Assembly: GCF_022171985.1 (NCBI RefSeq)
Contig: NZ_JAJVHF010000005.1
Coordinates: 186,001-250,000 of the forward strand
Length of the DNA: 64,000 bases
Direction: 5' to 3'
From: Huaxiibacter chinensis
GTDB taxonomy: Bacteria; Pseudomonadota; Gammaproteobacteria; Enterobacterales; Enterobacteriaceae
Shown: positions 1 to 9,726 of the stretch, in pieces
Layout of the letters: each line of letters starts with the position of its first letter
How positions within the stretch are numbered: the stretch's first letter is position 1
Notes under the pieces: model-generated
The model's database searches: none
Seen by the model: only the letters and a program-made list of their open reading frames with translations
Told to the model about the DNA's origin: nothing
Translations under genes and position numbers: made by a program

Positions 1-472
1 CCGCCAGGTTCAGATAGCGATAACCGGCTTCAATCGTGATCGGACGCATGATGGTCCAGCGCGCGCCCGCGTTGGCTTCTTCATAGCTGTCGATACCGCT
101 GGAGAGCGAATCCGGGGAGTAGTAATACTCGCCGAACAGGCCGAAGCTATCGCCAATTTTCCACTGAAGGCCGCCGCCTACCGCCGCCGCGTAACCTTCA
201 TCACCGTCGTTCGGGTTGGTGTAAATGCCCTTGCCGCCCACGGTGGCCAGGAACGGACCAAGAGGAATGTTCAGACCCAGGCCGAGGCTTGCCGCATCGC
301 CGTCGTCATCGTTATGCGTCCAGCCGCCGGTCATCGCCAGGCCGGAGGTTTCCGTCCCGAGGCCAAAGCCGAGGTGCGTATAATCCTGACCCGCCGAGCC
401 GTTAAAGCTGATGGCGTTCGCCGCCGACGATACAACCATCAGGCCTAAGCCCACTAATGCCACTTTTTTCAT
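1..472 (-). CDS. yfaZ: YfaZ-family outer membrane protein, C-terminus cut by window edge
   Basis: Reading leftwards from ATG at 470-472, an open frame of 157 codons runs off the window. Residues 1-20 (MKKVALVGLGLMVVSSAANA) form a signal peptide with an ANA-type cleavage site. The mature part alternates short glycine-rich turns with amphipathic stretches (GLGLNIPLGPF, GEYYYSPDSL, EAGYRYLNL), as in a small beta-barrel. This matches the YfaZ predicted porin family of enteric bacteria, usually about 180 residues, so only the last strand or two should be missing. It probably sits in the outer membrane; no substrate can be read from the sequence. It lies downstream of tctE on the same strand with a 129-bp gap that must hold its own promoter, although I see no clear -35/-10 pair. 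Confidence 0.85.
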   Translation of the reverse strand, partial: MKKVALVGLGLMVVSSAANAISFNGSAGQDYTHLGFGLGTETSGLAMTGGWTHNDDDGDAASLGLGLNIPLGPFLATVGGKGIYTNPNDGDEGYAAAVGGGLQWKIGDSFGLFGEYYYSPDSLSSGIDSYEEANAGARWTIMRPITIEAGYRYLNLA

Positions 473-601
473 TGTCGTGTTCCCGCACAATTTTATAGAT
501 AAGTCCCAAAACCGCGAGATTTTAACCTGTGTCGCCCGTGGATCAAGCACTCTGCGTGCGGCGTTGCCGTAGTTTGTAACGAATTGATACCCGGTGTTTT
601 T

Positions 602-2011
602 TTAGCCAGGCAGGAGAAAACGCATTTTGACGCATAATCCGCCCAGGGTTTCGCTGCGCGTCAGCTGCAGATGGCTGCGGTGCAGGCGGGCAATGTCAGC
701 GGCCAGCGCCAGCCCGATCCCTGACCCGGCGGCATCACCCACGTTATCCAGCCGGTGGAAGGGCAGCATCGCCTGGTGGACCTGATCCTCTTCGATACCA
801 GGACCGCTGTCCTCCACGCTCAGCTCAACGGCACCGTTATCCGTTCGCAGGAAAACGGTCACCACGCCTCCCGAAGGCGTGTATTTGATGGCATTTTCCA
901 GCAGGTTGGCGCACAGCTCACCCAGCAGCACGTCATCGCCTTCAATTATGACCGGCTCCTGCAGGCCGTCATAGCCCAGATCAATCGCTTTACTGCGCGC
1001 CTGCGCCAGCCGGGAAAAGCAGCAATTTTGCACGACCTGAACCAGATCCACCGGCGCAAACTGGCCCTCCCCTTGCTCTTTACGCTTCACCGCAGAAAGT
1101 TGTAATAACCGCTCGGTCAGCACAATGGTGTCATCCAGGGTGGCATTTATTGCCCGCAGGCTCTCCTGCCACAGGGCTGGGTCCTGACGCGCCAGGGCAA
1201 CGGAGACCTGGGTTTTGAGCACCGCCAGCGGCGTTTTAAGCTGATGCGAGGCATCCGCGTTAAAGCGTTCCTGTCGCGACAGCACGCCGCGTAGCCTGTC
1301 GATATAGCGGTTAAACGCCACAATCAGCAGCCGGGTCTCGGACCAGGGCAACAGCTCCGGCAGCGGCGCGAGCAGGCCCGGTTCGCGCCGCACCATCAGC
1401 GAAGAGAGCTGGCGCATCGGGCGCAGTACGCGACGCAATAGCCACGCGGTCAGTACCAGCGTCAGCAGCACCAGCAAGCCCTGAGAGACCCAGGAGGAAA
1501 AAAGCAACTGGCTGGCGAGATAGCGGCGGGACTGGAGCGTCTCCGCGACGTAAATCTCCGCCATGCCGACCACATTATCTTCATTCACGGGCTGCAGCAG
1601 GCGCGCGACACGGATCGCCTGACCGCGATATTCAGTGTGATAAAACCACGCCAGCGCCGGATAGAGCGTGGTGCGTGATATCGCTGGCGGCATCTTTGGC
1701 AGATCGTCATAACCTGAGATCACCCGCCCGTCGGGATCGACCACTTTGTAATAAAGCCGGTCGTTCATATTGAGTTCAAAGCTGTCGAGCACCACCCAGG
1801 GCACATTCACATCCAGCTTACCGTCGTGGACCACCAGCCGCTCTGATATGGTGCGGGCAGAGGATAACAGCGTGCGGTCGTAGGCCTGCGTGGCCGCCTG
1901 CAATGCGCTGACGTAGCTGTTAAAGGCCGACAACCCCCACAGCAACAGCAACGGAAGCCCAAGAAACAGCAGCAGTTGCAGGTAGAGCGACTGCGGCTTA
2001 ACCCACTTCAT
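602..2011 (-). CDS. tctE: Tricarboxylate-sensing histidine kinase TctE
   Basis: Membrane sensor kinase of 469 residues. An N-terminal membrane segment (LYLQLLLFLGLPLLLLWGL) and a second one near residues 175-195 flank a periplasmic sensor domain. Then come a HAMP-like linker, the phospho-accepting H-box (FNADASHQLKTPLAVLKTQV), the N-box (ELCANLLENAIKYTP) and glycine-rich G boxes (DSGPGI, GSGIGLAL). I chose the ATG at 2009-2011, which overlaps the end of tctD by 14 bp, because an upstream extension would be only tctD sequence in another frame. The size fits Salmonella TctE. Adjacency to TctD and to the divergent tctCBA transporter supports sensing of citrate or related tricarboxylates; the exact ligand is inferred. 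Confidence 0.93.
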   Translation of the reverse strand: MKWVKPQSLYLQLLLFLGLPLLLLWGLSAFNSYVSALQAATQAYDRTLLSSARTISERLVVHDGKLDVNVPWVVLDSFELNMNDRLYYKVVDPDGRVISGYDDLPKMPPAISRTTLYPALAWFYHTEYRGQAIRVARLLQPVNEDNVVGMAEIYVAETLQSRRYLASQLLFSSWVSQGLLVLLTLVLTAWLLRRVLRPMRQLSSLMVRREPGLLAPLPELLPWSETRLLIVAFNRYIDRLRGVLSRQERFNADASHQLKTPLAVLKTQVSVALARQDPALWQESLRAINATLDDTIVLTERLLQLSAVKRKEQGEGQFAPVDLVQVVQNCCFSRLAQARSKAIDLGYDGLQEPVIIEGDDVLLGELCANLLENAIKYTPSGGVVTVFLRTDNGAVELSVEDSGPGIEEDQVHQAMLPFHRLDNVGDAAGSGIGLALAADIARLHRSHLQLTRSETLGGLCVKMRFLLPG

Positions 2012-2672
2012 CGCCGCACTCCAGCACATAGCCCAGCCCGCGAAGGGTGGTGACCCGCACGCCGCTGCCGCTGAGCTTTTTACGCAGGCGATGGATATAA
2101 AGATCGATACTTTCAGGGCTGACATCGTCATTCAGGCTAAACACCTGGTCGAACAGTTGCTGCCGGGAGACGGGCCGGGTCCGGCGATGCATCAACACTT
2201 TCAGCAGCGACAGCTCCCGCGGCGTGAGCGACAGCGGTTCATCGCGCAACAGGAAAAAGCCTTCGTCGTCATATTCCAGTTCACCCAGACGCTGACGCTC
2301 CTGCGTCCGCCCTTCACTTCTGCGCAACAGCGCGCGCAGCCGCGCGTCCAGCTCCTCCAGCTCAAACGGTTTCGGCAGATAATCATCCGCCCCGGCGTTG
2401 AGCCCTTTCACCCGATCCGCGACGTTACTGCGTGCGGTAAGAAACAGGACGGGCAGCGTCTGACCGCGTTTACGCAGCCGATGCACTACTTCCAGACCGT
2501 CAAAGCCGGGCATTCCGATGTCCAGAATGGCAACCGCATAGCTTTCTCCCTGCAGCAGATGGTCGGCGGCGCGCCCGTCAAAAACGCAGTCCACGGCAAA
2601 GCCTTCCTGCACCAGCGCTTTCTCCAGCCAGTGAGCCAGCTCACGATTATCTTCCGCCAGTAAGAGACGCAT
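1998..2672 (-). CDS. tctD: OmpR-family response regulator TctD
   Basis: Response regulator of 224 residues. The receiver domain (about 1-115) has the acidic pair E7/D8, phospho-acceptor D51 in AILDIGMPG, the conserved threonine in LFLTARS and lysine in LPKPFEL. A C-terminal winged-helix DNA-binding domain follows (LTPRELSLLKVLMHRR, then IDLYIHRLRKKL). It is the first gene of tctDE and diverges from tctC across a 150-bp gap, so it probably activates tctCBA when TctE detects tricarboxylates. In Salmonella this is the known arrangement. A pair of 11-bp-spaced direct repeats just upstream is a candidate binding site. Confidence 0.94.
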   Translation of the reverse strand: MRLLLAEDNRELAHWLEKALVQEGFAVDCVFDGRAADHLLQGESYAVAILDIGMPGFDGLEVVHRLRKRGQTLPVLFLTARSNVADRVKGLNAGADDYLPKPFELEELDARLRALLRRSEGRTQERQRLGELEYDDEGFFLLRDEPLSLTPRELSLLKVLMHRRTRPVSRQQLFDQVFSLNDDVSPESIDLYIHRLRKKLSGSGVRVTTLRGLGYVLECGDEVG

Positions 2673-2700
2673 ATCACATCCTGTAAAGTTGGTGTCGCAG

Positions 2701-2718
2701 TGAAAGGGAAATGAAAGG
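2701..2718. promoter_or_regulatory. Candidate TctD-binding direct repeat in tctD-tctC gap
   Basis: The heptamer TGAAAGG occurs at 2701-2707 and again at 2712-2718, an 11-bp step that puts both copies on the same helix face. OmpR-family regulators commonly bind such tandem repeats. The site lies between divergent tctD and tctC, closer to tctD. The assignment to TctD is inferred from position only. Confidence 0.4.
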
Positions 2719-2822
2719 TTAATGTTTTAACAATCACGCAACGGAACCGCTACAAGGTGGTTCACATAATCAGAAAAAAGACCCGTACCCGTACTCCCGG
2801 AACTCCGGCGTGAGGATAAACG

Positions 2823-3803
2823 ATGAAAAAACAATTACTTTCTACCCTTGCTGCAAGCGTATTGATGATAAGTGCCTCTGTCGTGCAGGCGCAGGATGCC
2901 CCGTCCCGCACCGAGTGCATCGCGCCGGCGAAACCCGGCGGCGGGTTTGATCTCACCTGCAAACTCATTCAGGTGAGCATGCTGGAGACCGGCGCTATCG
3001 CCAAACCCATGCGTGTGACCTACATGCCCGGCGGCGTCGGCGCCGTCGCCTACAACGCGATTGTGGCGCAACGCCCTGCGGAAGCCGGCACGGTGGTGGC
3101 CTTCTCCGGTGGTTCGCTGCTGAACTTGTCCCAGGGAAAGTTTGGCCGCTACGACGTGGATGACGTGCGCTGGCTGGCAACCGTCGGTACCGACTACGGC
3201 ATGATTGCCGTGCGGGCGGATTCACCGTGGAAATCCCTGAAAGACCTGTTAACCGCCATGGAAAAGGACCCCAACAGCGTGGTGATTGGCGCCGGTGCCT
3301 CTATCGGCAGCCAGGACTGGATGAAAGCGGCCCTGCTGGCGCAGCAGGCGAAGGTGGATCCTCACAAGATGCGCTACGTGGCGTTTGAAGGGGGCGGCGA
3401 ACCGGTGACGGCGCTGATGGGGAATCACGTGCAGGCGGTCTCCGGCGACCTCAGTGAAATGGTGCCCTACCTGAGCGGCGATAAAATCCGCGTGCTGGCG
3501 GTCTTCTCTGAGAACCGCCTGCCGGGCCAACTGGCAGACGTCCCTACCGCGAAAGAACAAGGATATGACCTGGTCTGGCCGATTATCCGCGGTTTCTTCG
3601 TCGGGCCAAAAGTGACCGATGCCGAATACCAGTGGTGGGTCGAGACCTTCAATAAACTTCAGCAGACTGACGCGTTTAAAAAGCAGCGCGACCTGCGCGG
3701 GCTGTTTGAGTTCAACCTGAGCGGCAAGCCGCTGGATGAGTACGTCAAAAAACAGGTCGTCGACTATCGCGAGAAGGCAAAAGCCTTTGGCCTGGCCAAA
3801 TAA
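2823..3803 (+). CDS. tctC: Periplasmic tricarboxylate-binding protein TctC
   Basis: Solute receptor of the tripartite tricarboxylate transporter (TTT), 326 residues. A signal peptide of about 23 residues ends in VVQA before QDAPS. The mature protein has the Bug/TctC fold features: an early CIAPAKPGGGFD ligand loop and the YMPGGVGAVAYNAI segment. The start is supported by a GAGG Shine-Dalgarno 7 bases upstream. It is the first gene of tctCBA, with gaps of only 11 bp to tctB and 11 bp to tctA. It would bind citrate or a related tricarboxylate in the periplasm and hand it to the TctAB membrane proteins. Substrate specificity follows from the family and the neighbouring TctDE. Confidence 0.95.
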   Translation: MKKQLLSTLAASVLMISASVVQAQDAPSRTECIAPAKPGGGFDLTCKLIQVSMLETGAIAKPMRVTYMPGGVGAVAYNAIVAQRPAEAGTVVAFSGGSLLNLSQGKFGRYDVDDVRWLATVGTDYGMIAVRADSPWKSLKDLLTAMEKDPNSVVIGAGASIGSQDWMKAALLAQQAKVDPHKMRYVAFEGGGEPVTALMGNHVQAVSGDLSEMVPYLSGDKIRVLAVFSENRLPGQLADVPTAKEQGYDLVWPIIRGFFVGPKVTDAEYQWWVETFNKLQQTDAFKKQRDLRGLFEFNLSGKPLDEYVKKQVVDYREKAKAFGLAK

Positions 3804-3814
3804 CCGGAGGCGGT

Positions 3815-4246
3815 ATGAGCGATCGTGTTTTTGCCGGGATTTGGCTGCTGCTCTGCATTGGCGGGATGTTCATCGCCTGGCAGATCCACAGTGAATACAG
3901 TTATGAACCGGTGGGGCCGCGCCCCTTCCCGATGGGCATTGTCGGTCTGATGCTGCTCTGCTCGGTGGCCCTGCTGCTGCGCCATCCGGATACCGTAGAG
4001 TGGCCGCCGCGCCGTATTCTGCAGCGTCTGCTGGTGATGGTGATTGTTCTGCTGATGTACGCCTGGGGTTTTGAGTGGCTCGGCTTTCCGCTGGCGACCG
4101 CCATTCTGACGCTGGTGATCGGCATACTGTTTAACGCCACCCTTCTCGCGGCGGGGATTTCCGGCGCGGTGCTGGGGATTTCACTGTGGTTCGCCTTTGA
4201 TCGCCTGCTGGACGTCACGCTCCCGCTCGGCGCATGGCTTAATTAA
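3815..4246 (+). CDS. tctB: Small membrane subunit TctB of tricarboxylate transporter
   Basis: Integral membrane protein of 143 residues with four predicted hydrophobic helices: VFAGIWLLLCIGGMFIAW at the start, a second around MGIVGLMLLCSVALLL, then two more separated by FPLATAILTLVIGILF. This is the size and topology of the TctB small subunit, which pairs with TctA in the inner membrane. A strong GGAGG ribosome site precedes the ATG. Its position between tctC and tctA is the standard TTT operon order. Confidence 0.93.
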   Translation: MSDRVFAGIWLLLCIGGMFIAWQIHSEYSYEPVGPRPFPMGIVGLMLLCSVALLLRHPDTVEWPPRRILQRLLVMVIVLLMYAWGFEWLGFPLATAILTLVIGILFNATLLAAGISGAVLGISLWFAFDRLLDVTLPLGAWLN

Positions 4247-4257
4247 CGGAGCACGCT

Positions 4258-5772
4258 ATGGATACCTGGATTTATCTCTCACAGGGGTTCGCCGTGGCGA
4301 TGACCCCGGAAAACCTGGTGATAGCCTTAATCGGCTGCTTTGTCGGAACCATCGTCGGTTTACTGCCCGGTCTTGGGCCGATCAACGGCGTCGCCATTTT
4401 ACTCCCGCTGGCGTTTGCCCTGCATCTGCCTGCGGAATCGGCGCTGATCCTGCTGGCAACGGTGTATATCGGCTGTGAATATGGCGGACGTATTTCATCC
4501 ATCCTGCTGAACGTACCCGGCGATGCGGCGGCCATCATGACCGCGCTGGATGGCTACCCGATGGCACGACAGGGTCGCGGCGGCGTGGCGCTGTCCATCT
4601 CTGCGGTCAGTTCGTTTTGTGGTTCGCTGATAGCCATTGGCGGCATCATTCTGTTTGCCCCTGCGCTGGCCCAGTGGTCGCTGGCGTTTGGTCCGGCAGA
4701 GTATTTTGCGTTGATGGTCTTTGCCATCGCCTGTCTTGGCAGCATGATGGCGCAAAATCCGCTGAAATCGTTTTTATCCGCGCTGATTGGCTTAGGGTTA
4801 GCCACCGTCGGCGTGGATGCCAACACCGGGGTTTATCGCTTTACCTTTGACAGCGTGCACCTTTCCGACGGCGTGCAGTTTATCGTGGTCGTGATTGGCC
4901 TGTTCTCTGTTTCTGAAATTTTATTAATGCTGGAACATACCAGCAGCGGGCAGACGCTGGTGCGTAAAACCGGCCGCATGCTCTTTAATGCCAAAGAAGG
5001 CGCTCAGTGTATCGGCGCAACGCTGCGTTCGTCGGTGATTGGCTTCTTCGTCGGCATTTTGCCGGGCGCCGGGGCCACCATCGCCAGCGCTATCACCTAC
5101 ATGACCGAGAAAAAGCTCAGCGGCAACAGCGACAGCTTCGGCAAGGGGGACATTCGTGGGGTAGCGGCGCCAGAAGCGGCGAATAACGCCTCGGCCTGCG
5201 GCTCGTTTATCCCGATGCTGACCCTGGGCGTGCCGGGCTCGGGCACCACCGCGGTGATGATGGGCGCACTGACGCTGTATAACATTACACCCGGCCCGGC
5301 CATGTTTACCGAGCAACCGGATATTGTCTGGGGGCTGATTGCCGCACTGCTGATCGCCAACGTGATGCTGCTGATCATGAACATTCCGCTGATTGGTCTG
5401 TTCACGCGGATGCTGACAATCCCCCTGTGGTTCCTGGTGCCGGCCATCGCGGCCGTCTCCGCGGTGGGGGTGTATGCCGTACACAGCACCACCTTCGATC
5501 TGGTGCTGATGGTGCTGCTGGGGGTACTCGGCTACATCCTGCGTAAGATGCACTTCCCGATGTCGCCGTTGATTTTAGGTTTTGTGCTGGGCGAGATGCT
5601 GGAGCAGAACCTGCGCCGCGCCTTGTCCATCAGCAACGGCAATATGTCGATTCTGTGGGACAGCAGCGTGACGAAGGTGCTGTTGGCAATGGCCATCCTG
5701 GTGATTGTGGTTCCACCGGTATTGCGTCTGCTGCGCCGCCGCCAGCGCAAACCGGCGCCGGATATCGGTTAA
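4258..5772 (+). CDS. tctA: Large membrane subunit TctA of tricarboxylate transporter
   Basis: Permease of 504 residues with about 10-12 membrane helices. It carries the TctA-family glycine-rich motifs GLLPGLGPINGVAILLPL near residue 40 and GILPGAGATIASAITY near residue 265, which form the duplicated substrate site. The motif GVPGSGTTAVMMGAL lies between later helices. The C-terminus is basic (LRRRQRKPAPDIG) and cytoplasmic. It ends the tctCBA operon. Its stop codon (5770-5772) directly abuts the menE stop on the other strand, leaving no spacer for a separate terminator. Confidence 0.95.
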   Translation: MDTWIYLSQGFAVAMTPENLVIALIGCFVGTIVGLLPGLGPINGVAILLPLAFALHLPAESALILLATVYIGCEYGGRISSILLNVPGDAAAIMTALDGYPMARQGRGGVALSISAVSSFCGSLIAIGGIILFAPALAQWSLAFGPAEYFALMVFAIACLGSMMAQNPLKSFLSALIGLGLATVGVDANTGVYRFTFDSVHLSDGVQFIVVVIGLFSVSEILLMLEHTSSGQTLVRKTGRMLFNAKEGAQCIGATLRSSVIGFFVGILPGAGATIASAITYMTEKKLSGNSDSFGKGDIRGVAAPEAANNASACGSFIPMLTLGVPGSGTTAVMMGALTLYNITPGPAMFTEQPDIVWGLIAALLIANVMLLIMNIPLIGLFTRMLTIPLWFLVPAIAAVSAVGVYAVHSTTFDLVLMVLLGVLGYILRKMHFPMSPLILGFVLGEMLEQNLRRALSISNGNMSILWDSSVTKVLLAMAILVIVVPPVLRLLRRRQRKPAPDIG

Positions 5773-7134
5773 TCACCCTTTCAGAAGACGTGCGACCCAC
5801 TGTTTCAACGCCTGGCGGGAGATTTTTATCCCGCCATTTTTCAGCTCTGACGGCAGCACCAGCCAGTGCACCGGCTGCTCAAAGCGCGCCAGTTTGTCCT
5901 GCACCCATGCCGGGAAGCGGGTGATATCGGTTCCCGGTTCACACTCCACCACCGCTACCGGACGCTGACCAAACTCAGCGTCGTCCAGCGGGACGATAAA
6001 CACCTGGTTTATCTGCGGATGGCGGGCAATGACCCGCTCAAGGCTTTCCGGCTGGATCCCTTCGCCCCCACTGAAAAAGAGGTTGTCCATCCGGCCCAGG
6101 ATCGTCAGGCGTCCGTCATGCCATTCCCCACGATCGCGGGTGGCAAACCAGCCCCGATCGTTGGTCAGCGAAATCAACGCGCCGTCCCGCCAGTAGCCTG
6201 AGGCCATACTCTGCGCCTTAATCCACACTTCACCGTCGACCACCTGTACCTCTCGGCCCGGCAGCGCACAGCCGACGTCCGGTTCACCGTCCGCCTCTTT
6301 GGCGCAAACCGTTGAAGCAAACTCCGTCAGACCGTAGCCGCAATACGTGCGGATCCCCTGCTGACGCGCCTGCTGCGTCAGGTCAACGGGGATCGCGGCT
6401 CCGCCAAGCAGTACGGCTTTTAGCGCGACAGGCTGATGTGCATTGAGCAGACGCCAGAGCTGAGTCGGGACCAGCGAGGCATGCGTACAACCCTCCAGGG
6501 CCTGCGCCAGCGGCTGCTTCTCGCGCACCGTTAAACGCGCGCCCGCCTGCAGCCAGCGCCACAAAATCCCCTGACCCGAGACATGAAACAGCGGCAGGGA
6601 GAGCAGCCAGTCATCCTCATCGCCGTAGGGCATCAGCGAAAGCACGCCGCGCGCGCTGGCAAGATGAGCGGCACAGGTATGCACCGCCGCTTTAGGTAAA
6701 CCGGTAGAGCCGGACGTCAGCGTCATGGAAGCCAGCCGCGACGGTTGCCATGCCACGCGATGCGCGCCCGGCATCTCGTGCATACTGAGCGCCACTAACC
6801 CCGCGTAATTGCCGCCCAGCACCAGCGCAAAGCGCAGCGTCATCTGCGGCAGCAGCACGTCCAGCAGCGGGTGCGGCAGCTGCGGGTTCACGGGAAGAAT
6901 ACGCGCCCCGCACTGCAAAAGCGCCAGCCATGCCAACAGGGTTTGCGGATGATTATGCGCCAGCAGCAGTACGCCATCGCCCTCCTGCACGCCCTGCTCA
7001 TGAAAGCCCGCCGCAAGACGGTCGATGCGCTCGCATAGCTGTTGCCAGCTGAGCGTTTCATCGTTCAGCCTCAGGGCCGGTTTATCGGCACACTGCGCGC
7101 GCCAGTGTCGCCAGGGCCAGTCGGTAAAACTCAT
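5773..7134 (-). CDS. menE: o-Succinylbenzoate-CoA ligase MenE
   Basis: Adenylate-forming enzyme of 453 residues that activates o-succinylbenzoate to its CoA thioester in menaquinone synthesis. The AMP-binding P-loop [17 protein letters not shown] is near residue 145, the [11 protein letters not shown] motif near residue 275, and the hinge/C-terminal signature [15 protein letters not shown] near residue 360. The ATG overlaps the menC stop by 4 bp (ATGA), so it is the last gene of a translationally coupled men operon. The protein is in the expected range for enteric MenE. It is followed with no gap by the convergent tctA. Confidence 0.96.
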   Translation of the reverse strand: MSFTDWPWRHWRAQCADKPALRLNDETLSWQQLCERIDRLAAGFHEQGVQEGDGVLLLAHNHPQTLLAWLALLQCGARILPVNPQLPHPLLDVLLPQMTLRFALVLGGNYAGLVALSMHEMPGAHRVAWQPSRLASMTLTSGSTGLPKAAVHTCAAHLASARGVLSLMPYGDEDDWLLSLPLFHVSGQGILWRWLQAGARLTVREKQPLAQALEGCTHASLVPTQLWRLLNAHQPVALKAVLLGGAAIPVDLTQQARQQGIRTYCGYGLTEFASTVCAKEADGEPDVGCALPGREVQVVDGEVWIKAQSMASGYWRDGALISLTNDRGWFATRDRGEWHDGRLTILGRMDNLFFSGGEGIQPESLERVIARHPQINQVFIVPLDDAEFGQRPVAVVECEPGTDITRFPAWVQDKLARFEQPVHWLVLPSELKNGGIKISRQALKQWVARLLKG

Positions 7135-8096
7135 CGCAACGGCTCCAGCCCTGCAACGTCAAGCAAGGGTAGCGTGCTGTCAGGCCAAGGACGGAGAAGC
7201 TGATTTTGCATCAGGTTCAGCGTATCGAGACCGGGGACAGTGTCTGGCGTTAACCAGGCGGCAATGCGCGCCAGCTGCGTCAGCCCCAGGCTGGACTCTA
7301 TCGAAGAGCTAATGACCGCCGTTAGCCCGGCGGCATGCGCCGCCGCGACCTGCTCGCGCACCTTAGCAAGGCTGCCGGTCAACGTTGGTTTAATGACCAC
7401 CGCGCTAACACCCGGTTCAGCGACAAACGCAAAGCCTTCTTCGCGCAGGCTTTCATCCCAGGCAATGGCAATGCCCGTGTCGCGGGCAAACGCCCGGGAA
7501 TCGTCGCGGGTTTGACACGGCTCTTCCAGAAACGCGATGCGACTGCGGTATGCCGGGTTAACGTACTTCGCGAACTGCCGGGCCTTAAGCGGCGTCCAGG
7601 CGCGATTAGCATCCAGCCGCAGATGCAGGTCGGGCAAGGCTTCCAGTAAGAGGTTCGCGACCATTCCGTCACGCACCGCTTCGTACAGACCGACTTTGAT
7701 TTTCGCGACCTTCTCGCCCGGCATGGCGGCGAGCAGCGCAAAAAGCTCATCGGGATCGCCCGTGCAGAGCGGCGCCGCGCGGTAATTCGCCTTTGCAGGC
7801 AAGCTACCGTCCAGCTCCGCCAGCGCGCAGCTAATACCGAAAGCCGCGGAAGGCACCTCCGGCAACGCCGGGTTCGCGCCCTCACGCCATTCACCGATCC
7901 ACGCCAGCACGAGCGCCTGCGCATCATCCAGCGACTCAAGGCTAAAGCCCGGCAGAGGCGATATCTCGCCCCAGCCTTCCTGCTCGCCCTGTTGCAGATG
8001 CACCAGCACGCCATCACGGGTTTTTAACCGCCGTTCACGCAGCACCACGCCCGCGTCCATCGGTATCTGCCAGCGGTAAACCTGCGCGCGACGCAT
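7131..8096 (-). CDS. menC: o-Succinylbenzoate synthase MenC
   Basis: Enolase-superfamily dehydratase, 321 residues, converting SHCHC to o-succinylbenzoate. It has the barrel catalytic lysine pair in KIKVGLYE, the metal ligands in [15 protein letters not shown] and IAWDESLRE, and the second-side lysine in VVIKPTL. The start overlaps the menB stop by one base, and the end overlaps the menE start by four. Length is within one residue of the E. coli enzyme. Confidence 0.96.
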   Translation of the reverse strand: MRRAQVYRWQIPMDAGVVLRERRLKTRDGVLVHLQQGEQEGWGEISPLPGFSLESLDDAQALVLAWIGEWREGANPALPEVPSAAFGISCALAELDGSLPAKANYRAAPLCTGDPDELFALLAAMPGEKVAKIKVGLYEAVRDGMVANLLLEALPDLHLRLDANRAWTPLKARQFAKYVNPAYRSRIAFLEEPCQTRDDSRAFARDTGIAIAWDESLREEGFAFVAEPGVSAVVIKPTLTGSLAKVREQVAAAHAAGLTAVISSSIESSLGLTQLARIAAWLTPDTVPGLDTLNLMQNQLLRPWPDSTLPLLDVAGLEPLR

Positions 8097-8953
8097 TACG
8101 GGTTGCGCTTGTATTTGCTGAAGTCTGGCTGGCGTTTTTCATTAAACGCGTTACGCCCTTCCTGGCCTTCTTCGGTCATGTAGAACAGCATAGTGGCGTT
8201 GCCCGCCAGCTCCTGCAGACCCGCCTGACCATCGCAGTCGGCATTCAGAGCCGCTTTCAGGCAGCGCAGCGCCATTGGGCTGTTTTGCAGCATTTCACGA
8301 CACCAGCGTACGGTCTCTTTCTCGAGATCGGCAATCGGCACCACGGTGTTGACCAGGCCCATATCCAGCGCCTCTTTGGCGTCATACTGGCGGCACAGGA
8401 ACCAGATTTCACGCGCCTTTTTCTGACCCACGATGCGGGCCATATAGGACGCGCCCCAGCCACCGTCAAAGGAGCCGACTTTAGGTCCAGTCTGACCGAA
8501 GATGGCGTTTTCTGCGGCAATGGTCAGGTCACACATCATGTGCAGCACATGGCCGCCACCGATGGAGTAGCCTGCCACCATCGCGACCACCGGTTTCGGA
8601 CAGGTGCGGATCTGGCGCTGGAAATCGAGCACGTTCAGGTGATGAACGCCAGAGTCATCCTGGTATCCGCCGTAGTCGCCGCGCACTTTCTGGTCGCCAC
8701 CGGCGCAGAACGCTTTGTCCCCTTCCCCGGTCAGAACAATCACGCCGATATTGTCGTCGTAACGCGCATCTGCCATCGCCTGCATCATCTCTTTTACCGT
8801 CAGCGGGCGAAAGGCGTTACGCACCTGGGGACGATTAATGGTGATTTTGGCAATCCCGTCGGCGGATTTATGGTAACGAATGTCGGTATAACCTTCGGAG
8901 CAGTCGTGCCATTCAACCGGTGCATACAGCATTTGTTCATCAGGATAGATCAT
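8096..8953 (-). CDS. menB: 1,4-Dihydroxy-2-naphthoyl-CoA synthase MenB
   Basis: Crotonase-fold enzyme of 285 residues that closes the naphthoquinone ring from OSB-CoA. Visible motifs are the oxyanion-hole segment [18 protein letters not shown], the [19 protein letters not shown] helix and [16 protein letters not shown] start it at the ATG 8951-8953 ([17 protein letters not shown]), as in E. coli; an in-frame upstream ATG would add 14 residues that overlap menH coding sequence. The chosen ATG overlaps the menH stop as ATGA, matching the coupling seen elsewhere in this operon. Confidence 0.96.
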   Translation of the reverse strand: MIYPDEQMLYAPVEWHDCSEGYTDIRYHKSADGIAKITINRPQVRNAFRPLTVKEMMQAMADARYDDNIGVIVLTGEGDKAFCAGGDQKVRGDYGGYQDDSGVHHLNVLDFQRQIRTCPKPVVAMVAGYSIGGGHVLHMMCDLTIAAENAIFGQTGPKVGSFDGGWGASYMARIVGQKKAREIWFLCRQYDAKEALDMGLVNTVVPIADLEKETVRWCREMLQNSPMALRCLKAALNADCDGQAGLQELAGNATMLFYMTEEGQEGRNAFNEKRQPDFSKYKRNP

Positions 8954-9726
8954 GGAGTGTCCTTTATTCGAAGACGCAGTATCTGCGCCAGACACGCGGC
9001 AAAGGCATCCGGATTTTCCCGGTGCGCGTTGTGTCCGGCATGAGGAATCACATGGCGTTCAGCATCCAGTTCAGCGGCTATTGCGCCAAACCGGGCATCT
9101 TTTTCGCCATACACATAATAAAAAGGATAATCACGTTCACGCAGCGCGGCACGTAAGTCGTCCTGTACGCCTGGCGACGTGGCCTGCAGCATCGCGGCAA
9201 GACTCTGCCCCCGGTTCTGGCTGCGTAGGGCGATCAGATCATGGCGTTGTTCATCGGTTAAAGAAGCAAAAACGGGCTGCTGATACCAGTCCGCGAAGAC
9301 CTCTTCCAGGGGTTCATTCCGGAATCGGGATGCCCAGCGTGCATCCGACTGACGTCTTGCTTCGCGTTCGGCGGCAGATTGCAGCCCCGGATGTCCGCCC
9401 TCCACGATGAGCCCTTTCAGCCCTGCCAAACCCTGTGTGGCGTGATACATGGCGATACGTCCGCCGAGGGAGTATCCCACCAGCCAGTAATCAAGTATGT
9501 TGTAACTAAGAAGGGTGTTGGTCAGCGCGTGGCTGACATCAGCGAATCCCGATACAACCACATCAGCCGAGCCGCCATGCCCTGGCAAATCAACGTACAG
9601 CGCCGGATAGTCAGGCAGACGCTCGCCAGTCTCATGCCATTCACGCCCGTCGCCTGAAAACCCGTGCAGAAAGACGAGCCAGGGGTAACCCGGTTTACCT
9701 GCACGCTGTTTTGCAGAAAGGCTCAT
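8950..9726 (-). CDS. menH: SHCHC synthase MenH (alpha/beta hydrolase)
   Basis: Enzyme of 258 residues, alpha/beta-hydrolase fold, eliminating pyruvate from SEPHCHC in menaquinone synthesis. The N-terminal oxyanion motif is [14 protein letters not shown]. The nucleophile elbow is VGYSLGGR, and the histidine of the triad is in [13 protein letters not shown]. It overlaps menD upstream by 4 bp and menB downstream by 4 bp. The sequence is slightly longer than E. coli MenH owing to a few extra residues at the N-terminus. Confidence 0.94.
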   Translation of the reverse strand: MSLSAKQRAGKPGYPWLVFLHGFSGDGREWHETGERLPDYPALYVDLPGHGGSADVVVSGFADVSHALTNTLLSYNILDYWLVGYSLGGRIAMYHATQGLAGLKGLIVEGGHPGLQSAAEREARRQSDARWASRFRNEPLEEVFADWYQQPVFASLTDEQRHDLIALRSQNRGQSLAAMLQATSPGVQDDLRAALRERDYPFYYVYGEKDARFGAIAAELDAERHVIPHAGHNAHRENPDAFAACLAQILRLRIKDTP

